33,334 bases of DNA from Physocladia obscura (taxonomy: Eukaryota; Chytridiomycota; Chytridiomycetes; Chytridiales; Chytriomycetaceae): contig JADGJH010000052.1 of NCBI GenBank assembly GCA_027596945.1, positions 1 through 33,334 of the forward strand. Reading direction: 5' to 3'. Positions 7,724-18,000 of this stretch are shown one piece after another. The translations under genes and the position numbers were made by a program. The notes below the pieces were generated by a model, which saw only the letters and a list, made by a program, of their open reading frames with translations, made no database searches and was not told the DNA's origin. Each line of letters opens with the position of its first letter. The stretch's first letter is position 1.

Positions 7724-10700
7724 ATGGAACGAGCTAAACGAGCAGCGGCGCTGAAGCCGAAAGCATCGTATGCGGAGTATGACGAAGGAGAAAGCGACGA
7801 CGACTATGGAGGTGCGGCGGGGGCAGTGTCGTCTTTGGCTCCGGCGAGCAAGCGGTTCAAGCGTGGCGGCGACGACAATGAATACAACAATAACGAGTAC
7901 ATTAACAACAATAACGAACACATCAGTAACGAATACAGCAATAACTACTACAATAGCGGAAGTTTAAATGCGAGTGCGGGTGCTGCATTCGCTACCTATC
8001 CTGTCGGCGTTGGCTTCAATCCCATTAATCAACAACAACAACAACAACTCCTGTTCCTACAGCAACAACAGATTGCTCAGCACCAACAAATGCAATTCGC
8101 CAACTTCAACAACAACAATAGTAACAACAGTATTAACAACAACTTCCCATTCAACCCACAGCAGCAGACCTTGATGCCCATGTACACCCACCAGTATTCC
8201 CTCCCCGCCGCTCCTCAGAATGTTTATGCAAACAACCCCTCCTTGCTGCGCCGCGACGTTTTTTTATGGAAGTTTCGCCATCTGTTTCTGCCGTTACTTC
8301 CGCCAAATGTAGCTAGCTATTTCAATACGCTACATGCTCGTGGTTTTGCAAACAGTAACATTGATAGTGAGTCACGTGACTACCCTATTTACACAGTCCG
8401 CGTTTCACTCACACGGCTTGTTTTAAATCAAAATCTCCACCCACTCGATCACTCTCATGTCTTTCTTTTTTTCCTTTTCTTTCATTCTTTTTCTTTCATT
8501 CTTTTTCTTTTTTTATTAATTTTTTTTTGCAGTCATTCCCAAACGCGACTTTGTTCCACCACATACATTGACAGCTACTCTTAAAGACTATCAACTGGTC
8601 GGCCTCCAATTTCTCACGTGGTGTGTTGACAATGGTATGAATGCGATCCTCGCAGACGAAATGGGACTGGGAAAGACCCTACAAACAATTGCCATGCTCT
8701 GCTACATGCGCGATACTGCTAGTCTTCCTGGCCCATACCTTATTGTATGTCCTCTGTCCGTTCTTTCTTCTTGGGAAGCCGAACTAAAACGATGGGCCCC
8801 CTCTTTCCGCTTCATTCGCTTTCACGGCCCAATGAACGAACGTGCCACCATTAAAGCTCGCTGTGAACGCGAGAAATTCGACGTCTATCTTACAACTTAT
8901 GAACAGCTTGTCGCTGAATCTGTCTGGTTCCGCACTTCCTACCGCTGGCGCTGCGTAGTCCTCGACGAAGGCCATAAAATCAAAAACGACAAGGCAAACA
9001 TGTCGGCCGTTGTATACAGCATCCCCTCCCAATTCCGATACATCCTCACAGGCACGCCGCTTCAAAATAATCTACACGAGCTCTGGTCGCTCCTGCATTA
9101 TCTGTATCCTACAATCTTTTCGGATGTCACTTCGTCATTTTTCGCGCAGTCATTTAATCTAAGTAAAGGCTTATATGACCATCGAGCGCTCGATGCGGCG
9201 CGCAGATTATTGGAGGTTGTGATGCTGCGGCGATTGAAGAGCTCAGTGGATTTGAGTATTCCGCCAAAGGAAGAGCTTATCGTATATCTGCCGTTGACAG
9301 AGATGCAGCGGTTCTGGTACAAACGATTATTGACTAGAATTGAAAATTCGATGCTGGGTAAGTATAAGAAATAGCTTACTAAATATTTTTCTGCGATAGG
9401 AGATATTTGAGTGAATTGAAATTCAAAAAACAAACGCATAAGCACTAAAAAAAAAAAAGAAGACAGAAGAAAAAAAAGTTTAGCGATTTTTTAATACATT
9501 TCATACAGTAACTCATATTTGATTGAAAAAATTCATGAGCGGAGCAAAGCACTGAAAATTTTTAAAAGTGCACTCAAATTTTCTAATTGGAATTTTTCAT
9601 TTGAAATTTCTATTAAAATTTTTCTTCCTTGTTATTTATTTTTCGTTTAAATACCATTATTTTTTTTATTGTTTATTTTACACACTATTTTTTTATTCTC
9701 TAATTTTATTTTATTTTTTATTTTGGTTTTAGAGGAGATATTCACCGCGCCAGCAGAAAACCTTGAGTTCACATTTGCCGGGAATGGACAACCAAATCTT
9801 CAGCAACAAAATTCAACCGCATCCTTTGATTTTGGCTTGCCCCCTCCAGGATTATATTACCAAAATTCCACTTCGTCCGCCAGTGTAGGCCGCCCACCAT
9901 CCCACCCAGCACTTTCTCCCGCTATAACAGGTCAAAAGGGCGACTGGCGCAAACTCATGAATCTCCTCCTTCAACTCCGCAAAGTCTGCAACCACCCATA
10001 CATCCTGCCGAATGCCGAGCCCGAGCCATTCGAAAACGGTGAGCACCTAGTCACAGCGTCGAGTAAGCTCATGTTTCTGGATAAGCTGCTGCCACAACTA
10101 CGTGAGCAAGGGAAAAGAGTTTTAATTTTTTCGCAGTTTACCCGCATGCTGGATGTGTTGCAGGATTTTATGGTTTTAAGAGGCGAGAAGTTTGCGAGGC
10201 TTGATGGTGGAACATCACGGCCGAGACGGAATTTGGATATTCGACTGTTTCAGCGGAAAGATAGCCGTAAGAATTTAAATTTTTTTTAATTATTAGCTCA
10301 AACAATTTTCTATATCCACAGCTTATAATGTCTTTCTGATTTCAACAAAAGCTGGTGGTCTCGGAATCAACCTTACTTCTGCAGACACAATCGTTATGAT
10401 TGATAGCGACTGGAACCCACAGAATGATTTGCAGGCCATGGCAAGAAGCCACCGAATTGGGCAAACGAAAAGCGTCACCGTGTATCGGACAATCTGCCGT
10501 GACACTGTTGAGGAGCAGATGCTTACGCGACTGCAAAAAAAGCTTTTTCTTAGTTTGTCTGTGAGTTCGTTTTTTAAGCGCAGGGTAATTTGAAATTTGA
10601 AGGTTACTTATATTCCCCAAAGGTTACTGCAACAAACGGAGGCGGCGGTGGAGAAGATGACATGCCTAGTCTAAGCAAAGACGATTTAATAACAATTTTT

Positions 10701-13166
10701 CGCTACGGAACGCGCACGGTAACCGCAGATGACGCCGAATCCGCCGACAACAGTGCAGAAACCTTCTTCAGTCAAGGACTTGACGATATTCTTGCGGCGA
10801 GCCGTGCCCACGCGACACAAACCGCAGAAGCCGTTAGCAATAATGCCACAAACTCATCTGCAAACGCGGCGTTCAATCTTGCCGGCCTGGAGATGATAAA
10901 AACGCGGGTGTTCGAAGGCCGCGAGTTTGGAAAGAAAGGTGTCGTGCGGCGCAGCAAAACAAATAAAGACATTGCGGCGGAATGGGAAGCTACGGCTGTG
11001 ATTTTGGAGGACGGAAAAAAACGGGAACGGGTTGTACGGACGGTTGTTGTTGGCGAGGATACGATTTTGAAAGAGTTGGAGGGATTGGACAAGTGGGAAG
11101 CTGCGCCGAGTGTGCAGAAGCAGCAAGCGGGTGCAGCTGCAAAAAAAAGAAGTGCGGCGCTTGCGGCGGCGGTAGCTGTTGAAGAGAGTGGAAAACGAGG
11201 GAAAGGGAAGGGTGTTGCGGCTACTGCTGCGGTACCGACAGCATTGGCTCCAGCTGTAGTGAAAAAGAGGGAAAAAAGAGTGTATGAGCATCAAGAGATT
11301 TGTATTGTGTGCGATGAGCCTGGACATATTGTGCTTTGTTCGGGTTGTCCACGTGTTGTACATCCCAAATGTGTTGGATCAGTTGAGTGTTTTTTGTTTT
11401 TTTTTCTCTGTTTTTTTTTTCTCATTTTTTTGTTTTTATGTAAATTTATTTATTCATTTATGAATACTGAAATTTATTTATAGACGCTTGAAGATATGGA
11501 AAAACAGATTCTTTACTTTTGCCCACAACACTACTGCTGCATATGTGATCGCAAAACACAAGATGCGGGAGGTTTACTTTTCCGATGCGCCACTTGCGCC
11601 AACTCGTATTGTGAAGACTGTCTTCCTGTTGATGAAGATGTTACTGAGATTGGTGAGACGCTTGAAGTGTTTGAGGAGCTTGGTTATGGCCAAATTAAGC
11701 AAGCTTATTACATCAAGTGTCCTGCTTGTATGCGATACGAAAAAGGGGAGGGGAAAGGGGAGGGAACTACGGCTTTTGTTCCCGCTGGTGAGGTTGGTGA
11801 GAGTGGCGAGAGTGGCGAAAACACAGTAGGTGGTGGTGTTGGTGCTCGAGAAATTGCAGAAATTAGTGTTGAGGGAGGTAATGCAGTAAAAAATGAATTG
11901 GAATTGCCACAATCACAGCCAAGTCGGTTGATAGGTTCGAATGGGTCGAATCAACAGCTACATCGACAAGATCAGCCACAGCACCTGCTACCGCAGCTTC
12001 ATCCTCCACCTCAGTTTCAACCACATCCACGCCCACAACAGCATCAACAGCAGCAACAATATCAACCACAACAACCACAGCAATCGTTACAACAAAAGCA
12101 ACAGGATTATGCAACTGGTCAGAGTGGGTTCAAAGCGTTAGAAGCTGCAATAGAACTTCACCCACTTTTGCAAAATCCGATTATGCCGCCGATACAGCAG
12201 CAACAACTGCCACAATCGAAAATTTTGTTTAATAACAGTCAATATAATAACTCGAATGCATTGAACAACTCAATTTCAAATTCGCTCAATAGTTCAATTT
12301 CGAATCCGCTGAATAGCTCAATCTCAAATCCACTCAACAGCTCCATCTCAAATCCGCTAAATGGTTCAATCTTGAATCCGCTAAATAGTTCCATCACTGA
12401 TTCAATCAACAGTCCGATATCAAGTCCTCGAAATATTTCGGCCAACAATCAGCTCAATAACTCAGTCAATAATCCTCTTAATAGCTCAATATCAAATCCA
12501 CTGCGAGGCTCGTTTCTTCCGCACCCACTGAACTCTGCGTTTCCAGCGCCGATGCCATCGATTAGTACACAACTACAAAAAAATTCACTGCCACCAATAG
12601 GACCGACCCCGTTTCCTCAACAACATCAAGTGCCGCCGTTTGGGTCATACCCAAGTCTTCCAATAAACAACAGCAATCAGTTCCAAGGATATCAACACCA
12701 GCAATTGCTGTCACCACAGCAGCAGCAACTCCTCCAGCAAAACTCTGCAGGCAGCATCGTAGGTGGTACCAACGGGTCTTCTGGTCAGTATTTCTCTGGT
12801 CCAGTTTCGACAGGAGTTGTTTCTCATCCTGCTGCATCGACTGCATTTTCATATGATTTTGACTCAGCGGCGTCAGCTGGGAGACAGTATTCTGGGTCTG
12901 CTGCTGGTTCTGGTGCTGGTTCTGGTATCACTGGGGGTGGAAATGGCGGAAGTGTTGAAGATGGAGAAGGAAATACGTTTTTGGCCAGTGGAGCTTCGAT
13001 ATATTCTCAATATCAACATCCCCAGCCACAACAGCAACAGCAGTCGCAACAGCCACACTTGTTGCAACATGCAGTTGATGGCGGCGTTTCTAGTGATGGT
13101 GTTGGAAGTGTCGGTCCAGGTGTTTGGGGTGCACCACAGAACGGTTTGGATCAGGAACTAAGATAA
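7724..13166 (+). CDS. SNF2-family ATP-dependent chromatin remodeller with PHD-type zinc region
   Basis: Six exons (7724-8366, 8533-9357, 9733-10266, 10322-10560, 10623-11381, 11484-13166) give about 1,560 residues with phases matching at every junction. It is a nuclear DNA translocase that should slide or remodel nucleosomes. The helicase N lobe begins near residue 231 ([12 protein letters not shown]). The Walker A block is DEMGLGKT (Lys262) and the Walker B box is DEGH (359-362). The C lobe holds [18 protein letters not shown] and ARSHRIGQ (about 620-720). Beyond it a Cys-rich region at about 974-1050 ([17 protein letters not shown], then [18 protein letters not shown]) forms PHD-like zinc fingers. 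That order is the one of a filamentous-fungal SNF2 subfamily. The N terminus is Asn/Gln-rich. The tail from about residue 1150 is Gln-rich with an eight-residue repeat. ATG 7724 is the first in the open frame. An insertion of about 60 residues separates the two lobes at 490-550. Confidence 0.9.
12264..12503 (+). repeat. Degenerate 24-bp tandem repeat encoding NSSISNPL units
   Basis: Inside the last SNF2 exon a 24-bp unit repeats about ten times with substitutions. Five units near the start are almost identical at the protein level (NSSISNPL, with variants NGSILNPL and NSSITDSI). The copies differ mostly at third positions, so the peptide is kept while the DNA drifts. It adds a Ser/Asn-rich disordered segment between Gln-rich stretches. 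The period is a multiple of three, so unit number can vary without frame loss. Confidence 0.8.
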
Positions 13167-14652
13167 TTCTATTTTATTTTCTTTTTTGGGGATCAAATTG
13201 AATGAATTGTTGGTTTTTTTCTCTTGTTTTCTGTTAACCCCCGGTATCCACACCTGATGATGTAATGTGTTACCACTGTTTTTCATCTTTACTTTCTCCC
13301 ACTGCAGCTTCTTTTCTAAATATTCAACTTTGGATTTGAACTCTTTATTTAAAGAAGAAAAATCTGAATCAGCTGTAGTCCTGCCTATTTTGTCATTAAG
13401 TGGATGTGTTGAAAAGGTAGAATAAATTCAAGTTGGATGGAAGATGAATGGAATTCTTTATTTAATGTAACTGCATTCAAATCTAAATCAATAATAGACT
13501 TCTTCATTCTGTCATTAAGTTATATGAGCATACAAATTGGAAAGAAGGAAAACTTGTTTATTGAGGAATTTTTTGAGAAATGAAGTTCAAAAAGTTAACA
13601 CATTCATTGCTAGACAATGTATGATGAGTTTCATGATGGAACAGATTCAGTAAATATGAATTGACAGTACTATGAATGAGTTGCCCACTGCAAGTATAAT
13701 TGCATTTGGCATTATCACTCCAGCAACCAAGGTAAGCATCAGCTTGATCATCAACATCAGGAAACAAATCAAATTCATTTATTTATATCTGACAATTTCT
13801 GACTAGGCATTATTATGTTAGCAATGACCCCCCCAATGACGATGCATGTGTAATGTAAGCAATGAATTAAAATGCATTTGTAATTTACAAAATGAAAAAA
13901 AATGCATTTCCTACATTTGCAAGAAAATAATGAAATTGGCACTTATATTAACAATATTTGCATAATTAATTTTTTCTTTGTTGCAATTAATCATAAAATC
14001 ATGATCAATTTCAAAAATACATTTGGATCACATGAAAATTTTGAAAATTTCTAATAATAATTTAAAATTGGTCTGACGAATGTTTCTGTTATACAAAATA
14101 TTATTTTATTTAAGATAAAGTTTTTTTGATTTGATTGAAACACAATAACAATTTTCATCTTTTTTTGGTCATCAGAGGAAGAGAATAGTGATAATAGTAA
14201 ATAAGGTTCGGATGAGATGTATGAAGAGGAAGAATTAGGATGGAAATTACCAATAAATGTACATTTATTTGAAAATATATTCATGCCCTCTTAAGCCATC
14301 TTGAGTGATTCCTTGCAGAGTTACCTTAAATTGTTTATTTTCCCCAGAGTAAGTCTGATTAGAGAGAAACAAGATGAGTAAGTTTTGGAGGAGGTACACC
14401 TGTTTAATAGGTACCCTTGTTTTTGTTTGTTTACAACAAAGATATGGCTGGAACACAGGATTGTTGTATTGTGAGGCAGATTGAAGGGCAAAATGGGAGA
14501 CCCAATTTAAATTGGAAGTGAACTTCAAAACTGACAACAGTGGCTGGCAAAAATAGCAGACAGCAGCAAGTAGAGACAAACAGCAATGATAAATTCCACT
14601 TAATAGAGGAAAGGATGAGTCTCTGTTGATTTAGATTTTGAATATATTTACA
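13167..14652. other. AT-rich, CpG-poor intergenic sequence with decayed ORFs
   Basis: No intact gene. CG is absent from 13244 to 13839. A minus-strand ORF at 13558-13767 (ADAYLGCWSDNAKCNYTCSG) is faintly like the copia RNase H entry block but is too diverged to assign. A minus-strand ORF at 14265-14579 is unrecognised. Two loosely similar segments of about 110 bases (13341-13440 and 13452-13560, each with CTTTATTTA then TGTCATTAAG) may be an old tandem duplication. Confidence 0.3.
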
Positions 14653-14908
14653 TTAATAAGAATTCAGGTCATCTTCCATACAGCTTGAGTTCATACTGTC
14701 TTCAACACTACTGTGTGTTGAAATATTGTGCAGCATTCCTAGAAGGTTGTTGGCAATTTGAATTAAGTGCTTTGCATACATCACCTTATTTTGCTCAGGA
14801 ATTTCATCATAGTATAATGTTAATGGGTTCAAAATGGTAATGTTGAATCCTGTGGAAGTAGATTCATTTGAACTTGTAGAATTAGCACAACAAAGTATAA
14901 TTTAGTTT
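14653..14908 (-). pseudogene. Fragment of an unknown decayed coding region
   Basis: About 84 codons on the minus strand are open down to TAA at 14653-14655, with text such as GFNITILNPLTLYYDEIPEQ, YAKHLIQIANNLLGML and EDSMNSSCMEDDLNSY. The frame looks protein-like, with amphipathic stretches and an acidic Ser-rich tail. It lacks an N terminus and its upstream frame closes at a TAA. It may be the C terminus of a transposon protein. The family is unknown. Confidence 0.3.
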
Positions 14909-15549
14909 TAGAATCTTATTATTTATTTCTAAGAATAGAACATCTTTAAATGCCCAATTCCATGCCTCAAAATAAAACTTTTGTGCTTCATTTCTAATGC
15001 CTTAATATTGATTAAAAACCAATTTCTTAGCAAAAGGAAATTTATTGCAATCTAAAACACCATTTTCAGTGCAAAATTTTTTTTATCAAATCCACCAAAC
15101 TCAGTGCGGCACTCACTGTGCAATTGGAAATTATGATGTGCTTGTTCTCAAGTGACAACAACTAAAAATTAGATGTTTTGGCATGCCAAATTTTTATTTG
15201 CAGTCAGTGGCTTCAACAGAAAAAATAAAATGAGTTTGTTTTTCACACTGTTCCAATTTGGCAGTCAGTTTTAGCAATCAAATTGGAGCTGTACCTCACT
15301 TTTCCTCCCATCACCTTAACCCCAACTTTGGATCTGATATCAGATATTTGCATTATTTTTATTTGAACAACTTTAACAAATCCCACTTGCTTACAGGAAC
15401 TTCAAATTTGCTGGCAGTCTTCAAGCCATTCGAAAAAGTTGGTGCACATCAGCTGACAATATTTTTAATATTTTTGAGTCTGTAGAGACTATTTCTCACC
15501 ACATGACAACTGTAATAGATCATGTGGCATCAAGTTCAAATGTTGTTTC

Positions 15550-15915
15550 TTGTACAATGTGAGTAAAATTTTCAACAGGTTTGAAAAAATATATCCATGC
15601 TCAGATATCCAAAAAGAACAGCCAGATACTGAAATCTGGGTAAAAAAGCTTTTGAGTATAACATCTGTGCTTCTCAGCTCTATTTTATTTTCAATGCATG
15701 GAATTTTGTGTAATAATGAATGCCTGGACTTGATCACAGGAACAAATCTATCACCAAAAAATGGTAATAATTCACAATATTGTGATAAAAAGATTTTGGA
15801 CTTCCATAATTCCAAAATAAACAGTGGAGGAGTATTGAAAAGAGTTTCTAACCTGGAAAGAGCTAATATGGCCTTTATTAGAAATTTCTTAAATTCCTCA
15901 ATGATGCTGCTCTAA
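15550..15915 (+). pseudogene. Unassigned ORF, probably decayed repeat-derived coding sequence
   Basis: A 121-codon plus-strand frame contains SSILFSMHGILCNNECLDLI, TGTNLSPKNGNNSQYC and SKINSGGVLKRVSNLERA, a protein-like composition. It has no ATG at its start, and similar-looking coding text continues past its stop at 15913-15915 in another frame (ThrHisGlyCys-like reading), suggesting a broken gene. No motif is recognised. The CpG-poor setting matches the other relics. Confidence 0.3.
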
Positions 15916-16482
15916 CTCATGGCTGCTACCTTGGCCAAAATCAGATGCAAAGACAAAGCCACTTTTATTGATGAGCTTAGCATCAGGATTGCTACTGTCA
16001 CTTTAATTCATTTTTTCTTTTTAAATAAATAAATAAATTTATACAAAATTAAAATTTTCATTATTTTATTTCTCACATTGAATGAGTCACTGCCAATAAG
16101 TCATATCATTTAATCTCTAAAATTTCAGTGTTCCATCTATCCTTTGTTTTCATTTCCAGTTTTTGTCATCTAGTTTATCATTGACAGTTTGACTTGGCAT
16201 TGACGGGCTGGTAGCAGAAATTTATGATGTATCAGCCAGTTGTACCTGGCCTGAATTTTGTTAAGTTTTTCCACATTTCACCGTGATTTTCTGGTGTGGG
16301 CGTGTTTTGGTTGCCCTTTCTGCCCCAAGTGTAAATTGAGTGGTCTTAATCAGTGTGATTAGTTGGAAAAAAGTTTGCCCAAATAGAAGAACAATCAAGT
16401 TGATTTGTAATTTTGCTCATTTCAGAAATCAACCCCACTTATTTTGAAAATTTTTGAGTCTAAAAAATCTACAATCAATTTG
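15916..16482. other. Intergenic sequence upstream of the megasynthase gene
   Basis: No supported coding region. This 570-base stretch must contain the promoter of the PKS-NRPS gene. I see no element I can name with confidence. Confidence 0.4.
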
Positions 16483-18000
16483 ATGACACAGATTGCAATC
16501 GTTGGTATCGGCCTTCGCTTTCCTGTAATACATTTGTTGTTTTCTTTTTTTATTAATTTCTGATAAGCTAACTTAGTAGCATTTTACAGGGAGATTGCAA
16601 GACGAAGCAAGACTTCCTCTCGCTGCTCAAATCAAAGAAAACTGCGATTAGCTCAGTCCCTTCCAGCCGGTGGGACAAAGACCGCTTTGGTATAAGACTC
16701 GCCTCTGATCAAGGTGGGTTTCTCAGCACTGACGACATCACTTCGTTTGATAGCTTGGCGTATGGAGTGTCCGCAAAAGAGGCAGATTACATGGACCCAC
16801 ATCAGCGTTTGCTTATCGACGTGGCTCGCGAGGCGCTTGACGATGCCGGAGTTATTTACCGTGGCACTAAGACTGGCTGCTTTATTGCTGGCAGCGCTGA
16901 AGGCGCTTATATCCAAGGATTCAAAGAATCAGAATATTGCGGTACGTTATAAAGTTCGCATTTTTGCACTAATTATTGGCAATTTATCCAGTAACGGGTT
17001 CGGCCCTTGCACTTCAAGCAAACAGAATCTCCTTTTTGTTTGACCTTTCTGGACCCTCTGCGATTTACGATACTGCTTGCTCGTCCTCCCTTGTTGCTCT
17101 CCACTCGGCAATTCTTGCCATTGAAGCTGGCGATTGCCCACAGGCTCTCGTTGGCGGTGTCAATTTGATGCTCACCCCAGCTCTCAGCGAATCATTTTCC
17201 AGTCTCGGAACTCTTTCTCAAACTGGAATTCCCCGTGCTTTCGATGCAGATGCGGACGGCTATGTTCGTGGTGAAGGCTGCTCTGTCATTCTTATCAAAC
17301 CCCACCAACAAGCTGCTGCTGATGGGATCACATTTATGCAACTATTATTGGCTCTGCAGTCAACAGCAATGGCAAGGGTATGTCCATCACTATGCCAGAT
17401 ATTGAAGGCCAAAAAAATGTTATCCAAACTGCCTATGCCCGAGCAGGGAGAAAAATTTCAGATGCTGTTGCTGTTGAGTGCCATGGGACAGGTATTTAAC
17501 TTAAAGCTATATTTGCATCTCAAACATATGAATTTCTGTGCAGGTACACCGGTCGGAGACCCAATAGAAATTGGTGCGATCGGTGCTTGTTTGTTGGAAA
17601 GTGGTGCGTCTATGGAAACGAAAATATCTATTGGCACTGTCAAAAATTGCATTGGTCACTTGGAATATGCTTCTGGTATGGCGGGATTGGTGAAAGTATG
17701 CATTATTGTTTTTACTTTTATTTTTCCCCAAAGTGCTGGGTTTCTGAAGTTAACGTAAATGATTATCTCAATTAAAGGCTTGTTTAATGCTGGATGCCCA
17801 AGTTCTATTACCGACTATCAACTGCCACAATCTTTCACCAAAGATCCCATGGAGCAAGTTCCCAATCAAGGTTCAACTGGATTCCGAACCCATGCCAGAT
17901 TCGCGTTTGACCACAGACAATAAGTTTGTCATGTCAGTCAGTTCTTTTGGATTTGGCGGTGTCAACTGTCATGTTGTATTAGAAACAGAGTCGCGACTGC
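16483..18000 (+). other. KS domain of the megasynthase (with frameshift)
   Basis: This domain catalyses the decarboxylative Claisen condensation. The catalytic triad is complete: Cys161 in DTACSSS, His296 in ECHGTG and His337 in GHLEYASG. The frame is broken between the Cys and the first His at about 17325. The text before reads QQAAADG and after reads IIGSAVNSNGKG, both typical KS sequence, so the protein would need one extra base there. Four introns split the domain. Residue numbers assume the frame is restored. Confidence 0.85.

Noticed and set aside
8455..8531. Pyrimidine-rich repeats (TTTCTTTCATTC) as a regulatory element
   Set aside because: They form the polypyrimidine tract before the exon 2 acceptor of the SNF2 gene and need no other explanation.
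10561..10582. A 22-nt intron at the end of SNF2 exon 4
   Set aside because: It is too short to splice. The 62-nt choice (10561-10622) keeps the frame and yields the family-like join.
11574..12114. Minus-strand ORFs rich in Val and Ala across the SNF2 tail
   Set aside because: They are shadows of the Gln-repeat codons (CAA/CAG read on the other strand) in a well-supported exon.
16976..17758. Continuous 260-codon ORF across the KS region taken as one exon
   Set aside because: It runs through two introns, and between about 17325 and 17491 it reads non-KS protein while another frame reads consensus KS.
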